From Candidatus Altimarinota bacterium (GTDB lineage Bacteria > Patescibacteriota > JACMRA01), in the NCBI GenBank assembly GCA_012031925.1, contig JAAUSE010000002.1, positions 1 through 64,000 on the forward strand: a DNA stretch of 64,000 nucleotides. Direction: 5' to 3'. The notes below the pieces were generated by a model. That model worked only from the letters and a program-made list of their open reading frames with translations, searched no databases and had not been told where the DNA came from. This document shows positions 27,981-37,270 of the stretch, in pieces (the stretch's first letter is position 1; each line of letters opens with the position of its first letter). The translations under genes were made by a program, and so were the position numbers.

Positions 27981-28475
27981 CTAGAAATTGTAGCCGACAC
28001 CTCCTTTGATTTCAACATCATCTGTTTCGGTTAGATAATCTACACCTGCTGTAATAGTAACATCTTTGTTGACTTTGTAATCTACACCTCCTGTTATTAC
28101 TGGTTGGATTTGATTGTTGAAAGTGTTATAGTCAACTCCAGCACCTGCAAATGGTCTTATGCGATCAGTTAGTCTATAGTCAAGAGTTACAGGAACTCTT
28201 GCATTTACTTGGTGTTCGCTAAAGTATATTTGAGGTCTTATGGAAATATCAACTTTATCTGCTTTGTTTTTGTCAAGATCGACAATTTTGAATTTGGAAA
28301 TGACTCCAATGTTTTCTAGACCAGATTTACCAGCAACTCCAATATAATTATCAGAATTAACTCTTAATGATTTGCAATTGGATGAACCACACTCCGCCAA
28401 AACAATTTCAGATATACTTAAAGTTGCACAAATAATACCAAAGGCTATGAGGGATTTTTTTACAATAATCTCCAA
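27981..28475 (-). CDS. Outer-membrane-type beta-barrel protein
   Basis: 164 residues with a signal peptide (KKSLIAFGIICATLSISEIVLA). Alternating hydrophobic strands with turns follow: VPVTLDYRLTDRIRPFAGAGVDY, QPVITGGVDYKVNKDVTITAGVDY, VEIKGGVGYNF. It ends in Phe, as do substrates of the outer-membrane assembly machinery, and the GAGVDY/GGVDY repeats are typical of 8-stranded OmpA/opacity-like barrels. Such proteins need an outer membrane, which CPR bacteria are thought to lack, so gene transfer or an unusual use is implied. An own promoter is likely. Confidence 0.65.
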   Translation of the reverse strand: MEIIVKKSLIAFGIICATLSISEIVLAECGSSNCKSLRVNSDNYIGVAGKSGLENIGVISKFKIVDLDKNKADKVDISIRPQIYFSEHQVNARVPVTLDYRLTDRIRPFAGAGVDYNTFNNQIQPVITGGVDYKVNKDVTITAGVDYLTETDDVEIKGGVGYNF

Positions 28476-28514
28476 AATAATGGACGAGTAAATAATTAAG
28501 TATTTTTTAAATTC

Positions 28515-28667
28515 ATGTCAAGTTGGTTAAAGACTCCAGAAAAAATTCGTTATCTAGGCGGAGCTATTTTTGGAGATCGAAGATACAATGAAGTTTTTGT
28601 TCATCATAACAGGGTTCAATCTTTTTATAGTGACAGAGTTTTTCGAGAGGTTTTGAGAATTGGATAA
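28515..28667 (+). CDS. Small hypothetical protein
   Basis: 50 residues, MSSWLKTPEKIRYLGG at the start and RVFREVLRIG at the end. It is basic with no membrane segment. It is the only open frame in the 213-base gap between the barrel gene and topA, and codon use looks like its neighbours. No family is recognised and there is no Shine-Dalgarno. It may be a real small gene. Confidence 0.35.
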   Translation: MSSWLKTPEKIRYLGGAIFGDRRYNEVFVHHNRVQSFYSDRVFREVLRIG

Positions 28668-28688
28668 TGAATAAATTTATTCCAAACT

Positions 28689-30938
28689 TTATGCTAGCTT
28701 TTCTACGTATTTGCAAATTTTTCTATCTTGGTTACACTTGAGACCTTTACCTTTTTTGACAAGTTTACCATCTCTTTTGTTTTTTTGGCATTCGGGGCAA
28801 TCTCCATATGTAACATTTGTGACGGTGTGTTTGTTGCCAACTCTATACTCTGGACAAGCAATATAAGGATTTAGGCTGGATTTGGAAACCCTTACTATTA
28901 GAGCTTTGTTACACTCTTGACACTTGAGTCCTTTGGTCTGTGAATCAAACTCTTGGTGAGCATTTTGAAGAGCTGATTCATATTCTTTGTAGTTTTTGGC
29001 GAATTGGTGTTCGCGAGTAGCTTTGCACTGAAAGTATTCTCCGAAACGACCTATTTTGAGATCCATTTGACTTTGACATTTGGGACATTTTTCATCTGTT
29101 GTTGAGGAAGTATATTTGTCTGTAGATGTAATTCCATTGGATTTGGTCTCCACTTCTTTTTTGAAATTAGTCCAAAATTCATCTAAAACATTGTAATATT
29201 CTTTTTCACCCCGAGAGATTGAATCAAGTTCATTCTCCATAAAAGCAGTTAACTCATTACTAGTAACATCAATAAAGTTATCAACCAACAATTCATTGAT
29301 TCTCATTCCAAGAGTAGTTGGTTTCATTTGATTACCTTTGTTATCTTCAACATATTGTCTATCTTGAAGTGTGGAGATAATGCTGGCATAAGTAGAAGGT
29401 CGTCCAATACCAAGCTCTTCAAGTTTTTTGACTAAAGATGCAGCCGAATATCTATTTGGCGGAGAAGTAAAGTTTTGGTTGTAATAAATATCTGTAAGGC
29501 TGATTTTTTCTCCTTGTTCAAAATTAATTTCTTGTTTTTTGAGAATTTTTTCAGGAGTTAGAATTTTGCAACCAGGGTTGGTAGTCCAAACAATTGAGCC
29601 AGTAAATACATCTTGGTTAAAGTTGGTAGCTTCAAAAATTACTCTCATTCTTTCTTCATTGGTCATCTGACATTCAATCATTCTTTCCCAAATTAAAGAA
29701 TAGAGCTTTTGTTGCTTGGGATCAATTTTCCCAAGTAGACTTTGTGGAGTTCTGCTTGGATTTGTTGGTCTGATTGCCTCATGAGCTTCTTGCGAATTTT
29801 TGGATTTGGTTTTGTAATATTTGGGAGATTTGGGAAGATATTGAGGGTATTTTTGACTAATAAAATCTCTTGCTTTTTGGATTGATTCACTTGAAAGATT
29901 GAGACTATCTGTTCTCATGTAAGTAATCAAAGCAGTCGGTGAGCCATCAATATCAATACCTTCATATAGTCTTTGAGCTAATTGCATTGTGAGTTTGGGA
30001 GAGTAACCGAATCTAGAAGAGGCTGCTTGTTGCAAAGATGAAGTAGTGAAAGGAGCTCGGGTTGAGATAGTTTCTTTGCGGCTTTCGAGTTTGGAAATAA
30101 CAAAGGTTGGTGTCAACGCAAGGTTGACGGTATTTCTTTGAAGCTGTTCTTGAGTAGTTATTTCTTTAGCCTTTACACCACTTAGTTGTGTTGCTTTGAG
30201 ACAGAGTTGGTTTTCTTCAATATCACTATAGTCTTCTTTTTGAGACTTGGTTTCATGAGTTTCAAGATTCTTAAGTTTGGTAGTTTCATTAGCTTTTTTG
30301 AGATTTGGGTCAAAAGAGTTGAACCTTCCTTTGATTTCCCAGTATTCTTGGGGTATAAAATCAATTATTTCTTGTTCTCTTTCACAAATTAATCTGAGAG
30401 CGGGGGATTGGACACGACCAGCTGAAAGCCTGTAGTTTTTCATTGTTTTCCAAAGAACTGGTGAGAGTTTGAATCCAACTAATTTGTCTAGTACTTGCCT
30501 AGCTTGTTGTGCTTTGACTAGTTGATTGTTGAGAGGGCGAGGTTTGTCTAAAGCATTTTTAATAGCTTTTTGAGTGATTTCATGGAACTCAAGTCGTTTT
30601 ATTTTTGAAGTATTTTTGATCTTGAGAACTTCAGCTAAATGCCAAGATATAGCTTCTCCTTCACGATCAGAGTCAGTTGCAAAAAGAATATCTGGATCAT
30701 TTTTGGCAAGTTTGCGTAGCTCAGTGACAACTTTTTTCTTGGCGGGATCTATTTCATAGATAGGTTTGAAATCATTATCTATATCTATCCCATTAATTTC
30801 CAGTTTTTTTCCATCTTTGGTCTTGGTGTCGTTGGAAATCTTGCGAATATGACCTACAGAAGCCTTGACTACATATTGAGACCCTACAATTTTGGCAATC
30901 GTTTTGGCCTTAGCTGGGGATTCTACAATTATTAACAT
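28689..30938 (-). CDS. topA: DNA topoisomerase I
   Basis: 749 residues. The N-terminal TOPRIM domain has IVESPAKAKTI and ATDSDREGEAISWHL. The catalytic Tyr lies in TYMRTDSLNLS near residue 320, with HEAIRPT and GIGRPSTYA. The C-terminus has Cys-rich zinc-ribbon repeats (CPKCQSQMDLKIGRFGEYFQC; CQECNKAL...C; CPECQKN...C). This type IA enzyme relaxes negative supercoils. The gene is intact and of normal length, with no apparent operon partner. The IS element lies about 85 bases upstream of its start. Confidence 0.96.
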   Translation of the reverse strand: MLIIVESPAKAKTIAKIVGSQYVVKASVGHIRKISNDTKTKDGKKLEINGIDIDNDFKPIYEIDPAKKKVVTELRKLAKNDPDILFATDSDREGEAISWHLAEVLKIKNTSKIKRLEFHEITQKAIKNALDKPRPLNNQLVKAQQARQVLDKLVGFKLSPVLWKTMKNYRLSAGRVQSPALRLICEREQEIIDFIPQEYWEIKGRFNSFDPNLKKANETTKLKNLETHETKSQKEDYSDIEENQLCLKATQLSGVKAKEITTQEQLQRNTVNLALTPTFVISKLESRKETISTRAPFTTSSLQQAASSRFGYSPKLTMQLAQRLYEGIDIDGSPTALITYMRTDSLNLSSESIQKARDFISQKYPQYLPKSPKYYKTKSKNSQEAHEAIRPTNPSRTPQSLLGKIDPKQQKLYSLIWERMIECQMTNEERMRVIFEATNFNQDVFTGSIVWTTNPGCKILTPEKILKKQEINFEQGEKISLTDIYYNQNFTSPPNRYSAASLVKKLEELGIGRPSTYASIISTLQDRQYVEDNKGNQMKPTTLGMRINELLVDNFIDVTSNELTAFMENELDSISRGEKEYYNVLDEFWTNFKKEVETKSNGITSTDKYTSSTTDEKCPKCQSQMDLKIGRFGEYFQCKATREHQFAKNYKEYESALQNAHQEFDSQTKGLKCQECNKALIVRVSKSSLNPYIACPEYRVGNKHTVTNVTYGDCPECQKNKRDGKLVKKGKGLKCNQDRKICKYVEKLA

Positions 30939-31018
30939 ATTAGGCTTATATTAAGGTGTTTGTTTGAAGTAAAGCGAAAAAAAATGTATCTGTCAAATTT
31001 GCTAAACAGGCGGCTTTT

Positions 31019-32150
31019 AAATATGCACAAGTCCACTCACATATGGCAGTAAGTGATTGATAAAATATCAAATATCAATTAATTACAACACACCAATATG
31101 CCAATGAAAGTAGTTCATAAGAAATGGATGGGAAAAGAAATTAAAGCTCCAGTTTTATCAGATAATCAAAAGACAGCTAAGTTGAGAGAAAAGGTAGTTA
31201 TTCACTATCTTGAATTCGGATTAAAAAGTACACTATCAGCTTTTGATATTGGTGAGAGGACTTTGTTTAGGTGGAAAAAGAAATATATTGAAAGTGACTG
31301 CGATTATCAAGGATTGGTACCTGGAAGTAGGAAAAGAAAAACAAGAAATGTTAGACATATTGATTTTAGAATAATCAAATTCATTCAAAGAGAGAGGATG
31401 AAACAAATTGTTGGTAAAGAAAAACTATACCGTATGCTAAAGCCAACGTGCAAGGACTGGGGAATTAAGAATCCTAGTAATAGTACAATCGGTAGAATCA
31501 TAAAAGGAATGAAACAAAACAATCAAATCCCCTCATACGAGAAAGTAACTTACTACGCTACAACCTCTAAGATTATCAAGAAACAAAAGAAAAACATACA
31601 AAAACAAAGAAGAGTGGGCTTTACCCCTTCTTCTCCTGGTGAGCTTTGTCAAATTGATACTGTAGAAAACAGACTTCATAGTGTCAAAAGATACACTATC
31701 AATATTATTGATTTGTATACTAGATTAAGCTACTCCAGATCCTTTACTAAACTAAACTCTAAAAATGCTCAAGAGACGATAATTAGAGCTCAAAAATACT
31801 TTAAATTCAACATACAAAGAGTACAAACTGATAATGGCTTAGAGTTTCATAAAGACTTTGATAACTACTTAGAGAATGAAAAGATTATTCATTACTGGAA
31901 TTATCCTAAAACACCAAAGATGAATGCTTTCATTGAAAGATTTAACAAAACTATACAAGAAGAGTTACTATACAGAATATTACCTATCCTGAAAGATGAT
32001 GTTGAATATGTAAATGAAGTACTAATTCCACAGTATCTAAATTACTACAACAAACAAAGATTACACCAAGGACTTGACTATATGACACCATACGACTATT
32101 ATATCCAATATCGATCCAAACTGCCATATGTGGTGAACTAGTACAAAATA
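31019..32150 (+). mobile_element. IS481-like insertion sequence with 5-bp target duplication
   Basis: The element spans 31024-32145 (1,122 bp). Terminal inverted repeats begin TGCACAAGTCCACT on the left and TGTACTAGTTCAC on the right, and share the perfect 13-mer CACATATGGCAGT (31038-31050; complement at 32120-32132). The right repeat overlaps the end of the transposase gene. The direct repeat AAATA flanks both ends (31019-31023 and 32146-32150). Intact ends plus target duplication indicate a fairly recent insertion between topA and the kinase gene. Confidence 0.88.
31098..32141 (+). CDS. IS481-family DDE transposase
   Basis: 347 residues. The N-terminal part is a helix-turn-helix (STLSAFDIGERTLFRWKKKY). 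The catalytic rve-type core has the DDE residues in CQIDTVE, VQTDNGLEFH and NAFIERFNKT. The C-terminus has YYNKQRLHQGLDYMTPYDYY, typical of integrase-core transposases. The frame is open and complete, so it is probably active. It is the only mobile-element gene in the window. Confidence 0.92.
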   Translation: MPMKVVHKKWMGKEIKAPVLSDNQKTAKLREKVVIHYLEFGLKSTLSAFDIGERTLFRWKKKYIESDCDYQGLVPGSRKRKTRNVRHIDFRIIKFIQRERMKQIVGKEKLYRMLKPTCKDWGIKNPSNSTIGRIIKGMKQNNQIPSYEKVTYYATTSKIIKKQKKNIQKQRRVGFTPSSPGELCQIDTVENRLHSVKRYTINIIDLYTRLSYSRSFTKLNSKNAQETIIRAQKYFKFNIQRVQTDNGLEFHKDFDNYLENEKIIHYWNYPKTPKMNAFIERFNKTIQEELLYRILPILKDDVEYVNEVLIPQYLNYYNKQRLHQGLDYMTPYDYYIQYRSKLPYVVN

Positions 32151-32180
32151 TTGACAATAGGTTGATTTTGTGTTTATAAA
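32151..32180 (+). promoter_or_regulatory. Promoter of the kinase gene, next to the IS end
   Basis: TTGACA at 32151-32156, an 18-base spacer and TATAAA at 32175-32180. The -35 box starts immediately after the 5-bp target duplication of the IS. The insertion thus landed exactly at the upstream edge of this promoter and may affect its control. AGGAG at 32227-32231 is a good ribosome site for the ATG at 32238. Confidence 0.65.
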
Positions 32181-32237
32181 ATTTGCAGTAGTTTATTACT
32201 ACGGCTTGACAAACTAGATTGGATATAGGAGAAATTC

Positions 32238-33948
32238 ATGTTAATTGATGGTCGGTATGAAATTGGTGAAAAAATCGGCAGTGGTGGTTTTGGTGAAACA
32301 TTTTTGGGTATAGACACCAGAAGTCCATCTAGTAGTAAGATTGTTATAAAACAACTATCATATTATAATCGAGACAAATCAAGCATTTCTGAAGCAGAAA
32401 CAAGTGAAGTTAGAAGAAGGTTTAGGATAGAAGCTGAGGTCTTAGAAAAATTATCAATGGTAATTTGAATATTCCAAACCTAAAGGCTTATATTAATGAA
32501 GGAGATGAATTTTATCTTGTTCAAGAGTTTATTGATGGATATAATTTAGAGCAATTGCTTCAACAAAAGCTTTGGGATGAAGGTCAAATTAAGTGGTTTT
32601 TGAGCGAATCTCTAAAAATACTAATTTATATACACTCCCATAATGTTATACATAGGGATATAAAACCATCAAATTTTATGTTTGCAAGACATAATGATCA
32701 GCCAAAATTGTTTTTGATTGACTTTGGTGCAGTAAAGCAAGTAATCTATGATGATTCTTTAAATCAATCCACTATGTTGATAGGAACTAATGGGTATTTT
32801 CCACCAGAGCAATTTGCTGGTAATCCAAAATTTGCCTCAGATATTTATGCACTTGGAATGACTGCATTGCATTTATTAACTGGAAAAAGTCCGAACAATT
32901 TTGCTAAGTCAGAAAATGGAGTTATGGTCAATGTGGATGAATTAATCCCATTTGTCAGCTCTGAACTTAGAAAGATTATTCGAAAATGTGTTAATCCATC
33001 TTTATTGGATAGATATAATCTTGCTAGTATTGTTCTTGATGATCTTGAAAAGACTTCTAATTCTGATCTTGGTTACCAGGAGGCGATTAATCGAACAATC
33101 AAAAGTACGGAGTACATTCGCATTGATGCTGAGGAGCTTAATTCAACCTATAGTAAAAAAGATGGTTTGGAAGATAAAAAAGACAAAAACAACGTTTCAT
33201 CTACTTTGGTAGATAATGGAGAAATTTCAATGAGAATGAGTCCAAATCTTAAAGCTGGATTAGTTGTACTTACTTTGGGAGTAGTTTCATTTTTGGGGTT
33301 TACTGCACTTAATAAAAAAGACCAGCTACCACCTAAAGTTGCTACAACAAACGAAGCTAGTGAGCAGACCACAAAAAGTGTTCAAGCAGGATCAGACAAA
33401 AATGATGATTTACCGGAGAACTCTTCTAATAAACAAGAAAATTCTGATTCAGGTGCTTTGGAATTTTCGTCAAGTAGCAAGTTAGTCTCTGTAAAGGATG
33501 ATAGTGGTTTAATAGGGTTTGATGTTCCTGATAATTGGTTTTATTTTTCAGCTGCATGGGAAAAAATAAACAAAAAATTGGTGTCAAACTATTTGCGACA
33601 ATTGATCCATCAGATGATCAATCTAATGTTGCGAACTTCAAGGCCTCAAGTTTTTTTGTTGGAATTACCCAGGAATCAATAAATTTTATTGATTTGAGTA
33701 AGGATTGTAGTAGTGTTGATTTTTATAATAATCAACAAATTTTGAATTACAATGTTAATACCAAAATTTCTGATAAATGCGGTGCAGAAAAGGAAGCTAA
33801 ATTTGTTGAGTCAATTGGTACTTACAAAAATAGTTCAGGTCAATTAGTCTATTTTACTATACAGACGCAGACCCCTAATGAATCTGAGAGGGAAGTGATT
33901 GGAAAAATAATTAAAACGTTAAAATTTCCCATTTCTCAAAGTGGTTAA
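32238..33948 (+). CDS. Cyanobacterial-type Ser/Thr protein kinase (two frame breaks)
   Basis: About 570 residues when joined. The kinase domain has RYEIGEKIGSGGFGETFLG, the Lys in VIKQL, HRDIKPSNFM (catalytic loop), DFGAVK and GTNGYFPPEQF. A membrane helix follows (LVVLTLGVVSFLGFTAL, near residue 340). The Ser/Asn-rich linker leads to a C-terminal extracellular domain (FDVPDNWFYF, KLFATIDPSDDQ). EFYLVQEFI and this architecture are common in cyanobacterial kinases. Breaks: near 32446-32457 (one A in the A5 run restores EKIINGN; one A in CAATGG would give LSNGN) and in the A6 run at 33572-33577 (one more A). If truly broken it is a pseudogene. Confidence 0.78.
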
Positions 33949-33976
33949 ATTTGCTAACAATTTCGATTTTTTGATT

Positions 33977-34006
33977 TACCAGGCTTTTAAACCTGGTATT
34001 TTTTTT
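33977..34006 (+). terminator. Terminator of the kinase gene
   Basis: Stem TACCAGG / CCTGGTA (33977-33998) followed by eight T. It separates the kinase from the ribosomal-protein cluster. The remaining 34007-34146 hold no gene. Confidence 0.85.
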
Positions 34007-34146
34007 GGATGAATAGACTAATTTAGCTATTTTGTTATTTTATTCTAGCTTCTCTAGTTCTCAATACTTATAAACTATAAGATAGTTAAAAATCTGTTTT
34101 TTGATTGAAGCTTTTTGTTTGATGAGGGTTATATAATATAATACTA

Positions 34147-34176
34147 TTGACAAACTTTGGCTTTTTATTTTATAAA
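34147..34176 (+). promoter_or_regulatory. Main promoter of the ribosomal-protein operon
   Basis: TTGACA at 34147-34152, an 18-base spacer and TATAAA at 34171-34176. It leaves a leader of about 65 bases before rpsJ. I see no S4/L4-type regulatory structure in it. Confidence 0.7.
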
Positions 34177-34246
34177 ATGGGGTGAATTTATACATTATAT
34201 AATTATTATTAATAATTAGTTTTATAGTTAAGTACGCCATTAGATT

Positions 34247-34558
34247 ATGTCAGCAATGAAAATGAGAGTAAAAATATATTCCTTTGATCACAAGATTTTG
34301 GAAGAGGCTGTTAAGAAATTAATTCAGGTAATTGTTCGTTCTGGTGGCAAAGTTAAAGGACCAATTCCTATGAAAACCAAGAAAAAAATTGTCACTTTGC
34401 AGCGTTCAACTTTTGTTTTTAAAAAGGCCAAAGACAAACTAGAGTGTCGTATACATAAAAGACTAATTGATATTGATGATGTTAATAGTGAAGTTATTAA
34501 TAATCTTTCTACTCTGACCTTGCCTGCTGGAGTTGATCTTAATATTGAGACTGTATAA
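34247..34558 (+). CDS. rpsJ: Ribosomal protein S10
   Basis: 103 residues: MRVKIYSFDHKILEEAV at the start, GPIPMKTKKKIVTLQRS in the middle (the rRNA-binding loop) and CRIHKRLIDIDDV near the end, all standard S10. First gene of the cluster, as in the canonical S10 operon. Start at 34247 or at the ATG at 34256. A 23-base gap separates it from rplC. Confidence 0.95.
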   Translation: MSAMKMRVKIYSFDHKILEEAVKKLIQVIVRSGGKVKGPIPMKTKKKIVTLQRSTFVFKKAKDKLECRIHKRLIDIDDVNSEVINNLSTLTLPAGVDLNIETV

Positions 34559-34581
34559 CAATTAAATTTTAACTTTGAGAT

Positions 34582-35196
34582 ATGATTGGATTTGCGAAAA
34601 AAATTGGAATGACGAGGTTATTTATGAATGGTAAAAGTATGCCTGTAACTGTTATTCGTTTTGGTGACAGTCAGCTTGTACAGACTAAGATAGCCGACAA
34701 AGATGGTTATGATGCTGTTCAGATGGGTGCGTTTCCTAGAAAGAATTCATCAAAAATTTCAAAAGCTATTCAAGGACATACCAAAAAACACACTGAAAAA
34801 GATGTAACATTTAGAATTCTTGAAGAATTTAGAGATATTGACCTTGGAGGGAAAAAAACTTTTGGGATTGATGATTTTAGTGAAGGAGATGAAATTAATG
34901 TTACTGGAATTATAAAAGGTCGAGGGTTTACTGGAGTGGTTAAAAGATATGGTTTTCGGGGTCAACCTAAATCTCATGGACACGATCATGAGAGAGCTGT
35001 AGGTTCTATTGGAGCTGCTTGGCCTCAGAGAGTTAATAAAGGTATTAAGATGGCTGGTAGAAGTGGTAACAATACCAAAACTTTAAGAAGTGTGAATATA
35101 GTTTCAATTGATGTAGATAAGAAATTGATTTTTGTGAAGGGTTCTTTACCAGGCAGTAATGGAACTTATTTGAAAGTTAAGAAAATAATTAAGTAA
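34582..35196 (+). CDS. rplC: Ribosomal protein L3
   Basis: 204 residues with GFAKKIGMTRLF at the start and the L3 core GRGFTGVVKRYGFRGQPKSHGHDHERAVGSIG. The glutamine in RGQPKSHG is the residue methylated by PrmB in other bacteria. It binds 23S rRNA early in 50S assembly. One base separates it from rplD. Confidence 0.95.
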   Translation: MIGFAKKIGMTRLFMNGKSMPVTVIRFGDSQLVQTKIADKDGYDAVQMGAFPRKNSSKISKAIQGHTKKHTEKDVTFRILEEFRDIDLGGKKTFGIDDFSEGDEINVTGIIKGRGFTGVVKRYGFRGQPKSHGHDHERAVGSIGAAWPQRVNKGIKMAGRSGNNTKTLRSVNIVSIDVDKKLIFVKGSLPGSNGTYLKVKKIIK

Positions 35197-35197
35197 T

Positions 35198-35821
35198 ATG
35201 TCTTTGAGTGTAATTATTTTGGATAAGAAGGTGGATAAAAAAGAGGATGCTTTTGCATGTTTGAAGGGTTTTGAGCCAAAGTATAAACTTTTGAATGAAG
35301 TGATTAGAGCTGAGTTGCTAAACCTTCGAGCTGGAACGGCTCACGCTAAAGATAGGAGCGAAGTTCGTGGAGGAGGTAAAAAACCTTGGAAACAAAAAGG
35401 TACAGGAAGAGCAAGGCATGGTTCTACAAGATCTCCAATTTGGGTAGGAGGTGGTGTTACTTTTGGCCCTCGTAAAGATCGTAACTGGCATAAAAAGATT
35501 AACAAGTCTGCTAGAATATCTGCTCTAAAGACTGTTATTTTTGATAGACTTAGTGAAAAAGCAGTTTTGGAATTTACTCCCAAATTTAACTTTGGTAAAA
35601 CAAAAGACTTTATTGATCTTACCAACAAGGCTAACTTTGCTTTGAAATCTACTTTGATTGTTTATACTACAGAAGATAAACAAAAGATTAGAGGAGTTCT
35701 TAATACTGGTGTAAAGTTATCTAATGTTAAACAGATCAAAATTAATGAGATTGCAAATTCAAATAGACTTGTTTTTACTCCACTGGCAAGAAAAATGATT
35801 GAAGAAAGATTGCAAAAATAA
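35198..35821 (+). CDS. rplD: Ribosomal protein L4
   Basis: 207 residues. The exit-tunnel loop has AGTAHAKDRSEVRGGGKKPWKQKGTGRARHGS and GGVTFGPRKDRNW, typical of L4. The first part LSVIILDKKVDKKEDAF is normal. In model organisms L4 also controls its own operon; no matching leader structure was seen here. Confidence 0.95.
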   Translation: MSLSVIILDKKVDKKEDAFACLKGFEPKYKLLNEVIRAELLNLRAGTAHAKDRSEVRGGGKKPWKQKGTGRARHGSTRSPIWVGGGVTFGPRKDRNWHKKINKSARISALKTVIFDRLSEKAVLEFTPKFNFGKTKDFIDLTNKANFALKSTLIVYTTEDKQKIRGVLNTGVKLSNVKQIKINEIANSNRLVFTPLARKMIEERLQK

Positions 35822-35839
35822 TAAATTAGAATTACTCAT

Positions 35840-36145
35840 ATGACTGAATTTCAATTACTCCAGACTGAAAAATCTTACCTCGTACAAAAGCATAATTATT
35901 ACCTTATTCAATTTGCTGATAAAAGGTTTGAGCCTAATAAGATTGAGGTTATGAAGTTGCTTAAGAAAGAAGGTTACAATCCGCTTACTATTAAAGTTGC
36001 TAATCAATATAAAAAACTAAAAAGAAGGGGTAAGCAGAGTAACCTTATATCTATCAAAAGACCTAAAAAATACTATGTCAAACTAAAACAAGGAGAGTCA
36101 ATCAAATTTCCAGAAGATAATAATGCAAATAATGTAACTAAATAA
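35840..36145 (+). CDS. rplW: Ribosomal protein L23
   Basis: 101 residues. It has [36 protein letters not shown], the L23 fold near the tunnel exit where SRP and trigger factor dock. The C-terminal part has [12 protein letters not shown] and [14 protein letters not shown], as usual. It ends 4 bases before rpsS. In the canonical order rplB would follow here. Confidence 0.92.
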   Translation: MTEFQLLQTEKSYLVQKHNYYLIQFADKRFEPNKIEVMKLLKKEGYNPLTIKVANQYKKLKRRGKQSNLISIKRPKKYYVKLKQGESIKFPEDNNANNVTK

Positions 36146-36149
36146 TATT

Positions 36150-36419
36150 ATGTCAAGATCACTTAAAAAAGGACCATTTTGTGAAGAAAAGCTACAAAAA
36201 AAAGTACAAAAGGCTAAAAATGATGCTGGTAAAACTAAAATCAAGACTTGGAGTCGAAGTAGTACTATTTTACCTGATTTTGTAGGTCTAACTTTTTTGG
36301 TTCACAATGGGAAGGCTTTTGTTGAGGTTTTTGTTTCCGAAGAAATGGTTGGTTGCAAGCTTGGTGAGTTTTCTGCTACTACAAAATTTATAAGACATGG
36401 GGGTAAGAATGCAAAATAA
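36150..36419 (+). CDS. rpsS: Ribosomal protein S19
   Basis: 89 residues with [10 protein letters not shown] at the start, [17 protein letters not shown] in the middle and [16 protein letters not shown] at the end, all diagnostic of S19. Its position before rplB is swapped from the usual rplB-rpsS order. Confidence 0.95.
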   Translation: MSRSLKKGPFCEEKLQKKVQKAKNDAGKTKIKTWSRSSTILPDFVGLTFLVHNGKAFVEVFVSEEMVGCKLGEFSATTKFIRHGGKNAK

Positions 36420-36430
36420 TAATTAGAAAT

Positions 36431-37261
36431 ATGTCAGTATTAAAAGTTTATAAACCAACAACAGCATCAAGAAGAAAAACTTCTGTAGTAGATTATTCAA
36501 AGATCTTGACTACTGATAAACCTTATAAAAAACTTCTCGTTCGCAAAAAGAAATCTGCTGGAAGAAATAGTAGGGGAAAAATAACTATTAGACACAGGGG
36601 GGGTGGTGCAAGAAAACAAGTTAGGATAGTTGATTTTAAGAGAAATTTTGAGAAAGGTGCAAAAATTTTGACAATTGAGTATGATCCAAATAGAAGTAGT
36701 TTTATTTCTTTGGTCCTTGATCTAAAAACTGGAGAAAAGAGTTATCTTTTACACACAAAAGGAACCGAAGTGGGGGATGTTATTTGTGCTAACACAGAAA
36801 TCAAAGATGGTAATACTGTGGCACTCAAAGACGTTCCTGTGGGTAATTTTGTATCCCAAGTTGAGCTGCGGCCAGGGCAAGGAGCAAAAATTATTCGATC
36901 TGCAGGTGTCTATGCAACTGTAACTGCCAAAGATGAAGAGTATGTTACGCTAAAACTTCCTTCAGGAGAGATTCGAAAATTCAACCGTACTTGTAATTGT
37001 GTTATTAACAGGGTAGGAAATGAAGCTTATGAGTTTGTGAGGATTGGAAAAGCTGGTCGTCAGAGACATCGTGGGAAAAGACCGACTGTTCGTGGTAAGG
37101 TTATGAATCCAGCAGATCACCCTCATGGTGGAGGTGAAGCTCGTAACTCTATTGGTATGAAGTATCCTAAGACTCCTTGGGGCAAGCATGCGATTGGTGC
37201 TAGAACAAGAAAAAATAAACGCTCTAATAAATTCATTGTTAAGAGAAGAAAGAAAAAATAA
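36431..37261 (+). CDS. rplB: Ribosomal protein L2
   Basis: 276 residues. It has YKPTTASRRKTSVVDYS, GRNSRGKITIRHRGGG and the peptidyl-transferase-proximal NPADHPHGGGEAR with the conserved His. The C-terminus KRSNKFIVKRRKKK is normal. It follows rpsS rather than preceding it. Length is as in the family. Confidence 0.96.
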   Translation: MSVLKVYKPTTASRRKTSVVDYSKILTTDKPYKKLLVRKKKSAGRNSRGKITIRHRGGGARKQVRIVDFKRNFEKGAKILTIEYDPNRSSFISLVLDLKTGEKSYLLHTKGTEVGDVICANTEIKDGNTVALKDVPVGNFVSQVELRPGQGAKIIRSAGVYATVTAKDEEYVTLKLPSGEIRKFNRTCNCVINRVGNEAYEFVRIGKAGRQRHRGKRPTVRGKVMNPADHPHGGGEARNSIGMKYPKTPWGKHAIGARTRKNKRSNKFIVKRRKKK

Positions 37262-37270
37262 TATAGAATT

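Noticed and set aside
31098-32141. Transposase as a chromosomal integrase of a larger island
   Set aside because: The inverted repeats and the AATAA-type 5-bp duplication (AAATA) enclose only this gene, so it is a simple IS.
34007-34246. Structured autoregulatory leader of the S10 operon
   Set aside because: Only an ordinary promoter and a short AT-rich leader are visible. No recognisable ribosomal-protein binding fold.
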